DNA from: Talaromyces rugulosus
Taxonomy: Eukaryota > Ascomycota > Eurotiomycetes > Eurotiales > Trichocomaceae
NCBI RefSeq assembly: GCF_013368755.1
Contig: NC_049561.1
Coordinates: 3,286,001 to 3,350,000, forward strand
Direction: 5' to 3'
DNA: 64,000 bases
Position 1 is the first letter of the stretch; each line of letters starts with the position of its first letter. The notes below the pieces were generated by a model. That model saw nothing but the letters and a program-made list of their open reading frames with translations, did no database searches and had not been told where the DNA came from. This document shows, one piece after another, positions 1 to 13,506 of this stretch. The translations under genes were made by a program, and so were the position numbers.

Positions 1-413
1 GCGAAGAAATTTCTATAGTAATTTGTTTATATATTTACTCCTTGGATCGCTACCGACGAGAGGTTTTCTATTCTCTACATTATTACATCTTTTATCCAAG
101 TGTTCGTGAGATACACCTTCTGTTATTTTCTCTCTAATGTCTGCCTTCCCAAGTTTTCCTACCTCTTTGAACGTTCCCTAGCTATGCCACCAAGACGCTT
201 CTCCGTCGGCGAAGGTTCCAGACTACAGGGGCCTTCAGAAAGTCAGAAATGAACCGTAGCAGAGCTACGAGTTCTGGAGCGCTTTCAAATGGATTGAACC
301 CGTCGTCAATCTGTCAGGGAATTTCTTTTCGAATCGCGTGTGTTGCCGAAGTGAGATGGTCCAAATATCAGGAAACACACTAAAGTCTTCTCGAATCGCC
401 ATTTATACCTGTC
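1..413. other. Intergenic, no gene seen
   Basis: AT-rich flank to the left of the degraded ORF. I see no convincing ORF, RNA gene or repeat. It may contain the 5' part of the relic that starts near 414, but no splice-compatible exon was found. Confidence 0.4.
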
Positions 414-1384
414 ATGAATTCTACAAGTACAATACTGGACTCCTGGCTTATCGAACCACTCTTTGTATCTGACAACGATGTTTCGAAAATTCTAAACATC
501 AGAAAGATCAACCGAAAATCCAAACCCGAGGAAAGACAATTTGTTTGCTATTTTCGGTCGCGGGAGTCCACAATAGCAATTTTCCTAGACTCGTTCAAGT
601 CTCTTTTCCCGGACATTCCTTTGGGAACTAATGAGTTTGAGATTTCTGATACTCGTTTTGTGGCTTTTCCCTCTAAAAGCACAAGAGCTGATATCGTCTT
701 ACACCACATAACGAACCAGATGGAGAGGGCTTTCATCGACTTTTTCAGGCCAAATACGTTATTGAACATCCAGATTGGGGGACTTTGTCAGATCACAGTA
801 TTGATGTCCTTTGTGAGGATATGTCCGTTAAACATCATACGAAGCTCCTCATGAATCTTGACCAAGATACGGAAACACCAGATCATAAGATTTCAAAGTC
901 TGTCAAGGATATGATCGACAACTGGTGGAAGATTATGGTTGCGACACTCTATGGAACAGATACAGTCCTCATCCCACGGAGACATATGTCACGAGTACTG
1001 TATCTCAAGCTTTACCGAAACAGTTAAAGGGCATGACTCTAGCTGTAGTTTGTGGCGAGGAACCACCCGCCGAGATAATGAAAGATGGTGCTCCATTTTT
1101 CAGTGGCGGGCGTCAAACTTCTAAGTTTGTCAAAGACATTCTAGGGTCAATGTGTCATTTAGAGACCGGCCAACAGCCTTCATCCATGAAGAGTCTATAC
1201 GATTGGATTGTATTTAACCAGCTATACAACTTATCCAAACCTGGAAGGGAAGGCACACCAAAATCAAAAGTGAGTTTAAAATTTCTTTTTCTTTGTTTAA
1301 TGTGCTGTTGGTACTATCACTTTATTGCTGTGGCCTTCTTTGACTTCTATTACGCTATATTATCATTACAGTACACAATGAGCT
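414..1384 (+). pseudogene. Frameshifted ORF relic of unrecognised family
   Basis: Coding-looking sequence runs through three frames in succession. The first segment (414 to about 740) reads a 100-residue stretch with motifs such as SLFPDIPLGTNEF and VLHHITNQMERAF. It then appears to continue in another frame from about 740 to 990 (IEHPDWGTLSDHSIDV, then SVKDMIDNWWKIMVATLYGT), and in a third frame from about 990 to 1269 (LKGMTLAVVCGEEPPAEI, FVKDILGSMCHLETG). A good intron-like segment (GTGAGT to ACAG, 1270-1371, 102 nt) follows, after which the frame stops at once. No single splice pattern I could find joins the three frames, so at least two indels are the simplest reading. I do not recognise the family. 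Alternatives are a multi-exon gene with missed introns, or chance ORFs. Confidence 0.4.
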
Positions 1385-1739
1385 GATTTGCACACGAAGC
1401 TAGTGATAGAAATGACAGCGGTGAAGAGAATCTTCGGACTGATGTCGAGGAAAACAATCAGTCTTCTCTTCAGCGGGCTCCAACATCTCGAGGAAGAGGC
1501 GTCGAGGCTACGCACCACAGTTTCTTCGATGGTTAATTTCTACGAGGGGACAACATGTCCCAATGACACTTACGTAGTGAAGCATTCCTTTAGCATCTAT
1601 TGCCGAACGTCAACTTTGATGTCTGATAAGATCTTCAACAAAATCCTTCGGCGGTTATGGATATTGGTAACAAAAACATTAACTGCGTTGAAACCATTCC
1701 TCACTATACAGAAAATCTTCACGCTATCCAACTAGTCTT

Positions 1740-2468
1740 GCCTTTTAAGGAGAAAAGGTAGACCTTCAATATTACACGCCAGCGTTTACTAAACAAACAT
1801 CGTTGCAACATGGCAGTCATTGATTTATATAGCACAAAATATAACATTTGAAAGTCGCAAAAGTAACATGATTGTTATTTTCAATTTTCCAACATCCTGT
1901 ATATTTAAACATAATTCAATGCTGAGTCCCATTATATTATACAATACTAACATCTGTCATGGGTTCTTCATGACTTCGCTTCATGATTCCCCCATCCTGT
2001 CATACCTGATGGATATTCCTGGCAAAGGCCATGCATGCATGGCATGCGAGAAACTATATTCCAGTTTCTTCCTTCAACACCTATCTCACCATGACTTGAC
2101 CGCCCCATCCATAGATTGGCCTCCCCTTCCTCGTGGAATCTTGCAAAACTCGTCACAAGAGATTGTGCCAATGACAGATCTAAAATAAAGAACGCCACAA
2201 CACTTATTAGTAAGGGGTTTTTCTTAGTCTTATGTAGCTTGATAGTCAATCGGCGATCTAGATTGTTGACCCTCTTCTACGCTGACCGCCTGCCTATTCT
2301 GGAACCGATATTCTGCAGGCATAAACCCTCATTAGGGAGGCGATCTAAACGCTCGTCGGGAAAGATGGGATGACAAAAATCGGATGACAAGAACAATATG
2401 GGACGATTCCGATGCACAACCCACCACCTCGCAACCACCATATCGCAACGATCGAACGTTTCCACAAG
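1740..2468. other. Intergenic, no gene seen
   Basis: AT-rich in the first half. Short ORFs on both strands have no family features. A short codon-like run at about 1665-1760 (reading GNKNINCVETIPHYTENLH) may be a further scrap of the relic to the left. Otherwise nothing up to the tRNA. Confidence 0.4.
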
Positions 2469-2550
2469 GACAACATGGCGGAGTGGTCTAACGCGATAGA
2501 CTTGAAATCTATTCTCCTCGGAGGCGCAGGTTCAAATCCTGCTGTTGTCG
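2469..2550 (+). tRNA. tRNA-Ser (UGA anticodon)
   Basis: Complete class II tRNA of 82 nt. The 7-bp acceptor stem pairs GACAACA (2469-2475) with TGTTGTC (2543-2549), followed by discriminator G, as expected for serine. The D stem is GCG/CGC. The anticodon stem ATAGA/TCTAT encloses loop CTTGAAA, giving anticodon TGA, which reads UCA. A long variable arm (TCTCCTCGGAGGC) is typical of Ser/Leu. The T arm is GCAGG-TTCAAAT-CCTGC. There is no intron. An internal B box (GGTTCAAATCC, 2529-2539) and an A-box region around 2476-2486 would drive RNA polymerase III. Confidence 0.96.
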
Positions 2551-2557
2551 TTTTTTT
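2551..2557 (+). terminator. RNA polymerase III T-run terminator
   Basis: Seven T residues start directly after the discriminator base of tRNA-Ser, the usual Pol III termination signal. Confidence 0.8.
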
Positions 2558-3461
2558 GCAAATCGGAGTCGTCGATCGAGATGCAAGGTTGGTGGTTTGG
2601 ATGGAAAAACTGGCATGGTTCTGAGCGTAAATTTATGTGGAAACTACTACGTAATAAGAAGAAATCAACAATTATATAGTTCCACAGGCTTCCGGAGCAA
2701 ACCAGTGGAAGGCATTCTCATCCCGGAATGAAGGGAAGCGATTATAGTTGCAACACCAAGAGGGGGTCGGGTCCCTTGGCGGGGACCCGGGATTCAGGCA
2801 ATATACTCATATGTTTAATTTTTCGGTGGAGAACAAGTATATAGTGCAATGGATATCTGCCGCTTAGAGTGTTGCTCAGAATGTTGTGAATTTGATCCTC
2901 GGAAGTCATGGCCAGCAAGCCAACCAAAAATCTTGAGTGATTGCAACGCTATAGAATCGCCCGGACAAGACCTCTCAATATTCGCCGTCGTTATATCCTC
3001 TTATTATTGTTGTTAGAGCTATTGACTTGTTATCCGTAGTACCAAAAAGCTTACGTAGTTTATAAATGAACGAGTCATATTTCTGGTCCAAAGAGGGTAC
3101 GTTTATGGGCAACTTGGTTGTATATTCTGTTTGCAACATTATATTTATTTAGTTTATCTGGATTCTGGTCATGGCAGTGCTGTAGCGGCAATGCAGGGAG
3201 ACAATGCCGTTGGCTGAATATATCGAGAAAGTGTACCCAGTCTCAACGAGCTCGGTCAGCAGGATCAGATGAAGATTGAGACTGGGGTAGGTTTTGGTGA
3301 GATGGCAGTAGAAATATGGAGGAAAGGATTTGGTAACCCACTTGAGAGTACGGGCATCTAGATCTTTCAAATATCAAAAACACTACTCATCTCACTCGAG
3401 AAGCTGCCAAATCGTATTTCAAACAAGCGGGTCATTTAAAGGAGTGACACGGTTGTATGGG
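2558..3461. other. Intergenic, no gene seen
   Basis: Region between the tRNA and the 3' end of the sconB-like gene. The longest ORF (minus strand, 3149-3370, about 73 codons) has no recognisable motif. The 3' UTR of the sconB-like gene presumably lies at the right end. Confidence 0.4.
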
Positions 3462-5255
3462 TCATGATCCTGCTATTTCCTGCGGTGTGAAGTCATATAC
3501 AATCACCTGACAGTCATCGCTGCCAGTGGCTATTATCGAGTCGGTCAGGCCAAGACAAGTTACTGGTCCAGTATGGCCGTCCAGGGTTCTCACACAATCA
3601 CCCGTGACCGCATCCCATACCTTGGTCAAAAAGTCTCCCGCTCCAGAGACAACACGTAGGTGATCCATTGCAATAGCCCACACACCTTCAGTATGTCCGA
3701 AATCAACCCTCACACAAGCGCCAGATGCTGTATTCCAAAGACGAAGCGTATTGTCAAGACTCCCGCTTATAACATATAGAGGCGGCAAGGGCCGCTCAGG
3801 GTGACCAGAGAACCCCTCGCCATAACTTGATCTGATTGACTCCATATCTTTTTGAGTAAAGTTGCTGGCCAAGGCATCCGGCTCTGGCAAATGGTCATAC
3901 TCTATCTCTGGTGGTGAGAACAAGGCTTGCTGGACTTGTCCGCAGTGTCCTTCAAAAACTCTAATGCACTGCCGTGTATCAAGATCCCAAAGACGCATGG
4001 TAAAATCATCCGAGGCAGAGATAAGAGTATGCGAGGTTGTATCAAACTGGACAGAATTAACGCCGTCTTTATGACCACAGAGCGTAAAAGATTCTTTATC
4101 TTCGAAATTCCATATCTTTATAGTCCGATCCATTGAGCCCGATGCCAGGATATTGCCAACAAGATCAAGTCCAACAAGAGCATTATTGTGATTGGAGATG
4201 GTAAGAACGCATTGGCCGGTTTGCCAGTTCCAAATTTTGATAGTTTGATCCAGGCTGCCACTGATAATCTTGTTATCACCAAATTGCAGTGCTCGAATCC
4301 CAGCGGCATGGCCAAGAAAGGCCCGAATAAGAGTTCCAGAGTTCAGGTTCCATAGTTTAATTGACGCATCGTAAGACCCTGTGACTAGTAAATTGCCTCG
4401 AATCTGAAGACACATAACACTGTCGCTATGGCCTTTAAATATCGTCGTTTTGTACCGTCCATGTCTCCAATTCAGGCCAACCATAAGCCTCTCCTTGTAA
4501 ACCTCCTTCCATGGCCGGGCGTATGAGGTATTAGCTTGGTGAGATATCGTACGCCGTCTCTTCGTAGGAGGGTTTGCGGAAGCGTCATCATGGCCACAGG
4601 ACACGTTTACTTCCGTCTTCAACTCGTCTACTCCCCCGAGAGATGCGCCCCAATCTTCGAGATTGGAGTTGCTTGAATTTGAATTCTCAGTGGACCATTT
4701 CAAGGGCCGTTGCTGTTTCTTCTGTAACATAGGAAGACTCCATCCGCATCTCGTGCATTTCTTGTTGATATGTTGCTGACACATCCGATGCCATAGGACG
4801 TCGTCATCAGCTAATTTTTTCCAAAGCTTACTGACCTGGGCGGCTTTACACAAAGTTGTGGCGTCGAGATACTGAAGAATACGATATGATATCTCCGTCG
4901 GTAAGACGGTGAAGAAATCTATCCGGATAAGCGCCTTGATAGATGTCGAAATGTGTGATAATTGTGAAAAACAACATTTTGCTAATATGCCATCAATAAT
5001 AAGGTTGCGCTCCTTTTCCGAAGCATTCGAGAAAAAGATCCAAGTAGAGTCTATCGCTTGTTGGCTACTTGGGGGAAGGCCTTTGAGTTCCTTTTTAAGG
5101 ACTTAGCCAATATTACAAATCGGAGTCCAAATTCTGGACAGGATAAAACTCACACGCCGTGTTTCTTCTATTGACGCTTCATCTGCTAGCCTCTGGCGCG
5201 GTAGATCTGGTCGGTGTCGATTGCAAAATGATCGATTCGAGCCCTGCGACGCCAT
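3462..5255 (-). CDS. sconB: F-box/WD40 protein, sulfur controller sconB/Met30-like
   Basis: Substrate receptor of an SCF ubiquitin ligase that, in the Met30/SconB/SCON-2 family, represses sulfur assimilation by targeting the bZIP activator MetR/CYS3. Exons are 5255..5156 and 5101..3462 (intron donor GTGTGA, acceptor CTAAG), giving 579 aa. The second exon has an in-frame stop just upstream of the acceptor, which requires the intron. Features: an N-terminal FCNRHRPDL motif characteristic of the family; F-box at about 95-135 (FFTVLPTEISYRILQYLD); ADDDVLWHRMC and a Cys-rich KKCTRCGW patch; a basic TKRRRT linker; seven WD repeats at about 255-575 with SYDASIKLW, SLDQTIKIW, SMDRTIKIW and similar signatures. 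The start is the first ATG before the RHRPDL motif, with an in-frame stop upstream. Known SconB proteins are about 80-100 aa longer at the N terminus, so a further 5' exon or a shorter paralogue is possible. It is divergent from the ZIP gene. Confidence 0.88.
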
Positions 5256-6101
5256 GGGGTTTGCTATCTTTTACTCAAACTACTAAGACGATGGGGGTTT
5301 GGAAATACAAGAGGGTACATTCGATAGATACAGTGGTACTCAGTGAAATAGAATGTGAGATGCTATCGGGATGTCGAGAGATGGTGCGCCCACTGGTTGC
5401 GGACCGCAAATCACGCGATCGATGTATAAAACCTTAAAACTATACCTGCCTTGTTTCGTAATTCTCAATGTAAGAGGAAATTAATTTCAACACAATTAAT
5501 CAGTAATCCTGTCAAGTGGGTTCAAAATTTCAACTAATACCTTTGCTTTTGGATTTTGGGGCTGGCTTGATGAACTAGGTACCTCGCAACATCAACCATC
5601 GATAGTTCTAGGGCGAATTAAGAAAGGCAATGAAAATAAACTTATTTCTATTACACTTGAAATAATTGAATTATAAATATTCTAAACAGTTACTTTGGAC
5701 GCGACTAATTTTGAGGTCACATGATTTCATGACGAGTCGACCGCGATGGGATTGAATGATGGCTGACTTCTTCGACACCAGCAAGCCTTTTTGTCCAACA
5801 GCGGCATCCACATGGGGCTTCTTCACAACAATATATTTGGTTGGCACTTTCTTCATTGATTGCATGTTTTATCCCTCGTTCTTGCAAGATTGATCGATTT
5901 GCAACGCGCCCCTCCCCGAAACAGCATCGAATGTTTACTCAAATAAAAGATGCCTGATTCCACCAACACAGAAAGACAGCATTTTATATAGGAGAAGGCA
6001 TAGCGACGCAAACAGGCAAGGACCTGAGCTGGAATATCGACATTTGCCAATGCTTATTATAATAACAGATCCCTGCCGCTTTGCCGGTTCTGGAGGACAC
6101 G
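5256..6101. other. Divergent promoter region, sconB-like / ZIP transporter
   Basis: 846 nt between two divergent starts, so it must hold both promoters and 5' UTRs. It is AT-rich around 5640-5700. I looked for MetR/CYS3-type and Zap1-type palindromes and saw no convincing match. No further gene is seen. Confidence 0.45.
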
Positions 6102-7434
6102 ATGTCGTTTCATTCTTCAAGCCCGCAGCGAGTCGCAATCCAACTTGCCAACCGGCAAGACGACAATGAATGTGGCTCAGATAAAGCTGGATATTACAAT
6201 ACGCCGCTGCATGTTATCGCTCTGTTTATTATACTGGTCCTGAGCACAGTGGGTTCGTGTTGACATGCCGGTTCTTTTCTGTCTGTAGCTCACTGATAAC
6301 TACCTCAAATTAGCATGCTCTTTTCCGATATTGGCACGCCGGTTTCCTCGATTACCTATTCCGCGTCGCTTCCTGTTTATCTCCAGACACTTTGGCACCG
6401 GTGTCCTCATAGCTACAGCATTTGTCCACCTGCTCCCGACCGCGTTCAACTCTCTCACGAACCCATGTCTCCCCGAATTCTGGAATAAAGGCTACCCGGC
6501 AATGGCCGGGTTTATTGCAATGCTTGCCGTCTTTCTCGTCGTGGTGGTCGAAATGTTTTTTGCCATGAAGGGCGCAAAGCATATACATGGGAAAGAATAC
6601 GATGAGCTTATTGGCGAAATAGGTCTCGAGGAGATGAGGAATAGACATCCCGAGGCGGTCGACGACGAGTATCTGCAGCTAGACAGCCGGGTTGATCAGA
6701 ATACAAGCTCTCACCACCAGGAGAGCCATCAGAATAATACTACCACTCTCGAAAGCACGGATATGCTTCCTTCTACGAACCCTGGATATGATGGTCACGA
6801 CAAGGACGATGATGATCTCGACCTGGAAGATCTGGATCCATATTCCGACGAAACCCATAACCTCGATCCCGAATCCCCTCCTCGAAATACAGGCCACCGA
6901 CGCCGAGTCAGCGAGAGCATCCCACTGCAAAATCCTCAGAAGCAATTACTCCAATGTCTCCTTCTCGAAGCAGGTATCCTCTTCCACAGTATTTTTATTG
7001 GCATGGCACTTAGCGTGGCAACGGGGACATCATTCGTCGTGCTCCTTGTAGCCATATCCTTTCACCAAACCTTTGAAGGCTTCGCCCTGGGCTCACGCAT
7101 CGCGTCTCTAATCCCGGGCCTTTTCCCGCCCAACTCGCTCAAGCCGTGGCTAATGGCTTGCGCATACGGAACGACGACGCCAATTGGACAGGCACTTGGT
7201 CTGTTTTTGCACAATTTATACGACCCGGCAAGCACCATGGGCCTTTTGATGGTGGGATTCACGAATGCTATCAGCAGTGGTCTGCTTCTTTTTGCTGGCC
7301 TGGTAGAGCTCCTGGCTGAGGACTTTTTGAGTGATTCGAGCTATGACACACTCAGAGGCAAGCGCAGGGTAGAGGCTTGCATTTCGGTACTCGGTGGCGC
7401 CTTGCTCATGTCCATGGTTGGCGCATTTGCATAG
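6102..7434 (+). CDS. ZIP family zinc/iron permease
   Basis: Integral membrane divalent-metal importer of the fungal Zrt1/Zrt2 (ZrfA/B) type, likely plasma membrane zinc uptake. Exons 6102..6252 and 6314..7434, 423 aa. The splice junction rebuilds the conserved ACSFPILARRFP motif after TM1. Visible features: TM1 about 30-50; TM2 with GTGVLIATAFVHLLPTAF; TM3 after the CLPEFW loop; a long hydrophilic His/Asp-rich cytosolic loop (HHQESHQNN, then an Asp-rich run) before TM4; the metal-site helices LEAGILFHSIFIGMAL (TM4) and FHQTFEGFALGSR (TM5); three more helices ending in GGALLMSMVGAFA. The start is the in-frame ATG at 6102; a TTG 21 nt upstream is not credible. Exact specificity (high versus low affinity) cannot be told from sequence alone. 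Confidence 0.93.
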
Positions 7435-7702
7435 TCTTTCATAACGACGTACTTGGGAATGACGCGTGTGTTTTTTTTATATATACGAAAATAGAACGAT
7501 ACCAAATAATGTGTACCATGGTTGTTCAATATTGACTACTACGAATTGCCGGGAGAAACAGTAAAAACTGGTTTAATATAAACGGCTGCAAGCACTGTCA
7601 AAATATTAATATACTGTTATCGATTCTAAGCCGTTATTATGTGTTTTTGGAAGCGCCCCCTTAACCGTTTGCTTTGGAAACAACCAGTATCCTTAAAGTC
7701 CA

Positions 7703-9152
<1,450 letters not shown>

Positions 9153-10093
9153 TGTGTCTGTGTATATACCGATGCGGGGTGGATGGAATGAGAGAAGCAA
9201 TAGCTCACGGGCACCGTCTAGTTATGTCGCAGGAAGGATTGATGTCCAGGTAAGAGTATAAACGAGAGCAGAAGGCCTGATATCCAGAAATTCTCGACCA
9301 TGAATAATTGGGGGGTCAGGGCGCCCGAGGCGGTCTGGTCTGGTCAATCAAGCCATCGGGGGCTAGTGGGGGGGAGGGGTGCATCAATGGTATACCGTAC
9401 TAACAATGCTTAGAGTTAGCCCACTCGCCAGGCACCTGGATTTACTGTCTAGTCTTGTCTGTCCCAGGGGAATTCCATGCTGACTTCGACCAAGGGTCGC
9501 GTGTGATTACTCAAAAGTTCACATAATCAGCTTAATCCAAGCTATGGATCTTTCGGTCTGCCATTATTGTGGCGGGGGGAATTCCTCGATAGGGGGCGAC
9601 TATTTTTGTTCAATCTTTTTATGGGGCCGCTCGTGCCTTGCTGTATACATATATGTATTCAGGACATTGTTCCTCGATTGATTTGAGTAGTAATAGCGAT
9701 AATGAATCACTGAGGTGGTCAATTGATAGTTGAATGTAGGTTGGAATCTGTAAAAATCCAGTGTGATTATTTTTATATATCCCTATTTAACGATATACTG
9801 CCGAGTTAATCATGTCGTAGATGGAATGTCTGTCAGACAACATCCCAGAAACCAAGAACAGAAATCCAGTAAACAATATTCAATATAGAAACCCCCAAAA
9901 ACATGTAAAACGACATAATAATAAAGTCTTATCGCACTTTTGTCAAGTCCAGAATTATTTTTGCTGGGCGGGGACAAAGAGCTACTGACCGCCTGCCGCA
10001 TTAGGTATAGCGCCATATCCAGCAAGCAGATTCAACGCAAAATCTGGGAGCGACGAATATCTGCGCTGGACAGCAAACTGTCACATCGTCATC
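9153..10093. other. Divergent promoter region, erg10 / snu114
   Basis: 941 nt between two divergent starts. It holds G-rich patches at 9310-9380 and AT-rich stretches at 9650-9800 and 9870-9930. No ORF with family features and no RNA gene is seen. Confidence 0.45.
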
Positions 10094-13000
10094 ATGGATG
10101 ATCTTTACGACGAGTATGGCCCTCGGAGATGCCCTGAATCTGGCGTGAGAAAGTAACTAACACCCTCTTCCTTGACAGGTTTGGCAATTATATTGGCGAC
10201 GGTGGATTGTCCGAGGAGGAATCGCAACATGGAGATGCGCCGGCCGCGGGCTACTTTTACGATGAATCCGACGAAGGCGAGGAGAATGAGGCTGCTGGCC
10301 AGGAGTTGATGGAGGTTGACGGTCAGTGGGAATACATGTGCGCTTCGCCGATGGGTTGCTGATTTGAAATTATAGAAGGACCGTCGAATGCGGTGGTGCT
10401 CCACGAGGACAAACAATACTATCCAAGTGCCCAGCAGGTGTACGGGCAAGATGTCGAGACCCTGGTGCAGGAAGAAGATGCTCAGCCTCTCACAGAGCCA
10501 ATCATCAACCCAATCCTGGAAAAGAAATTTGCGATCCAGGAAGTAGACCTTCCACCCGTCTTCTACTCGCGAGAGTTTATGGCCGATTTGCTCAAGTTCC
10601 CGGATCAAATACGGAATGTCGCAATCGCCGGTCATCTTCACCACGGAAAGACTGCGTTCATGGACATGTTGGTCATGCAGACCCATGACTTGAACGAGCG
10701 GCTGGAAAAGCGCACGGGCAGAAAACGCGACGAACAGCTGCGGTACACCGATGTGCATCTTTTGGAGAGGCAACGAGGGCTGTCGATAAAGTCTGGTCCA
10801 ATGAGTCTTGTTTTGCAGGGAACAAAAGGGAAATCCCATCTGTTCAACATCCTGGACACGCCAGGCCATGTCAACTTTGTCGACGAGGTTGCTGCGTCTT
10901 TTCGTCTAGCCGATGGTGTCGCTCTCATCGTTGATGTTGTCGAGGGAGTCCAGTCAAACACAGAGCAGATAATCAAATATGCCGTGCTGGAGGATTTGCC
11001 GTTGGTGCTAATCGTCAATAAAATGGACAGGTTAATCCTGGAACTCAAACTGCCGCCGAATGACGCTTATTTCAAACTGAAACATGTCATTGAAGAAGTC
11101 AACTCAATCATCGAGAATACCATCCCAGGAAGGGGAGAAGCCCGACGAGTGAGCCCAGAAAAGGGGAACGTTGCTTTCGCGAGCAGTTCAATGAACTGGT
11201 GTTTCACCCTGCAGTCATTTGCTCAAATGTATGCTGAGCGGTATTCAAAACTCGACACGGCAGACTTTGCGCGACGATTATGGGGCGACATCTTCTACAA
11301 CCCTCGAAGCAGGAAATTCACGCGAAAGGGCGTTGAAGAAGGGGCTAAGCGAACCTTTGTGAACTTTGTCCTGGAGCCGATATATAAACTTTATTCACAC
11401 ACTATCAGCGAGAGCCCAGAAGACTTGAAAGAGACGTTGGCAAGTCTGAACATATCATTGAAACCCTCGCAACTCAAGGCCGATGCCAAAGTGCTGCTCA
11501 GCCTTGTATGCGAGCAGTTCTTCGGCCCTGCAACTGGGTTTGTCGACATGGTAGTCCAGCATGTACCATCTCCCGTGGAAGGAGCCTCGAAGAAGCTGGA
11601 GCGATACTACACTGGTCCATTGGATGCCAACATCGCCAAATCCATGTCCACCTGTGACCAGGAGGGTCCTTTGGTCATCCATGTCACGAAGCTATACAAC
11701 AGCGTTGATGCGTCAACATTCAATGCCTTTGGTCGAGTAATGAGTGGTATTGCCCGGCCAAACCAGCAAGTCCGAGTGCTTGGAGAAGGCTATTCTCTCG
11801 ACGACGAGGAAGATATGGTAATCGCCACCATCTCCGAAACGTGGATTGCCGAGTCTAGATATAACATTTCAACCGACGGAGTACCCGCCGGCAACTGGGT
11901 GCTTCTTAGCGGCGTGGACAACTCCATCATGAAAACCGCGACGCTTGTCCCACTCAAACTGGAAGAGGACGAGGACGCGTTTATTTTCAAACCAATCCGG
12001 CACATGACCGAGTCGGTCTTCAAAGTTGCAGTAGAGCCCATCAACCCCTCCGAACTTCCCAAGATGCTGGAGGGGCTTCGCAAGATTAACAAGAGCTACC
12101 CCCTGATCTCTACCAAGGTGGAAGAGTCTGGGGAGCATGTTATTCTTGGCACTGGCGAGCTCTACATGGACTGTGTGCTGCATGACCTGCGCCGGCTGTA
12201 TGCCGAGATGGAACTGAAAGTTTCAGACCCAGTCACCAGGTTCTGCGAGACCGTGGTGGAGACCTCGGCCATCATGTGCTACTCCATCACACCCAACAAG
12301 AAAAACAAAGTCACCATGATCGCCGAGCCGCTCGACGACGGAATCACAGAAGACATTGAAAGCGGCCGCGTGAGCATCAAGGATCCGATCCGCAAAGTCG
12401 CCAAGTTCTTTGAAGAAAACTACGATTGGGACAAGTTGGCAGCGAGGAGCATTTGGGCCTTCGGGCCTGATGAGACCGGACCAAATATTCTGCAGGACGA
12501 CACGCTGCCTTCGCAAGTGGACAAGAAGCTACTTGGCACGGTGCGTGATTCTATTGTTCAAGGGTTTAGCTGGGGCACGAGGGAAGGGCCTTTGTGTGAA
12601 GAACGTAAGTTTATTCTCTCATCCTTTTCTCTTTTATTTCTCAAAAGATATATTGTATCTAAACTAACTATCGCAGCCATTCGAAATGTCAAGTTCAAAG
12701 TCACGGATGTTTCGCTTGCCGACCAGGCTATCTACCGCGGTGGCGGACAAATCATCCCAACTACCCGTCGTGCAGTGTACTCGTCATTCCTCATGGCATC
12801 TCCTCGCCTGATGGAGCCGATATATTCATGCGAAATGCTCGGCCCAGCTGACGCCGTAGCGTCAGTGTACACCGTCCTCTCGCGCCGTCGAGGCCATGTA
12901 CTCTCTGACGGACCAGTCGCGGGCACGCCGCTGTACTCTGTTCGCGGTCTGATCCCCGTAATCGACTCGTTCGGTTTCGAAACAGATCTCCGAATCCATA

Positions 13001-13239
13001 CCCAGGGTCAGGCCACTGTCAGCTTGGTCTTTGACAAATGGAGCGTGGTGCCAGGTGACCCGCTCGACCGCGATGTCAAGCTCAAGTCGCTGGAAATGGC
13101 GAATGCGCAGGCTACGGCTCGAGACTTTGTGCTCAAGACTCGAAGGCGGAAGGGATTGGCCGAGGATGTGACGGTCAGTAAATTCCTGGAGCCGGAATTA
13201 TGGAAAGGTCTCAAAGAAAGCGGAGTCCTCGAGGGATAA
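10094..13239 (+). CDS. snu114: U5 snRNP GTPase Snu114/Cwf10 (EFTUD2 homologue)
   Basis: EF-2-like GTPase of the U5 snRNP that controls spliceosome activation and disassembly with Brr2 and Prp8. Exons 10094..10113, 10179..10321, 10376..12604, 12677..13239; 984 aa, matching the about 970-aa family. The 20-nt first exon encodes MDDLYDE, and the junction gives DEFGNYIG, diagnostic of this family. An acidic N-terminal domain (to about residue 100) precedes VVLHEDKQYYPS. GTPase motifs: G1 GHLHHGKT at about 139; G3 DTPGHVNF at about 214; G4 NKMD at about 268. EF-2 domains II-V follow, including EGPLCEEPIRNVKFK across the last junction. The third intron (12605-12676) is 72 nt with no in-frame stop, so an unspliced mRNA stays in frame with 24 extra residues. 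Confidence 0.97.
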
Positions 13240-13506
13240 ACTTTTCGTTATTGCTTCTTTTCCCAATTTTTTTTCTTTTCTTCATTTCAATCAGGCCATT
13301 CGGGTTGCAAGCCTCGTTCGGTTCTTGTAATAATAGCATGTCAAAATAATGATAGCGGTCGTTGGTGGAGTACTGGTTGAAAGTATTTTTTTTCCCAGGC
13401 TGTTCGACAAGCGCAGGACAAAGAAAAAAAGTTTTCTAGAATAATACAACGATTTTGTAGAACATAACGGCATTATAATTGAGTTAGTGGTCAGCCAATA
13501 ATAATC

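Noticed and set aside
10105..10869. 254-codon minus-strand ORF opposite the Snu114 gene
   Set aside because: Pure shadow of the strongly supported snu114 exon; no family motif, and such antisense frames are expected in GC-biased coding sequence.
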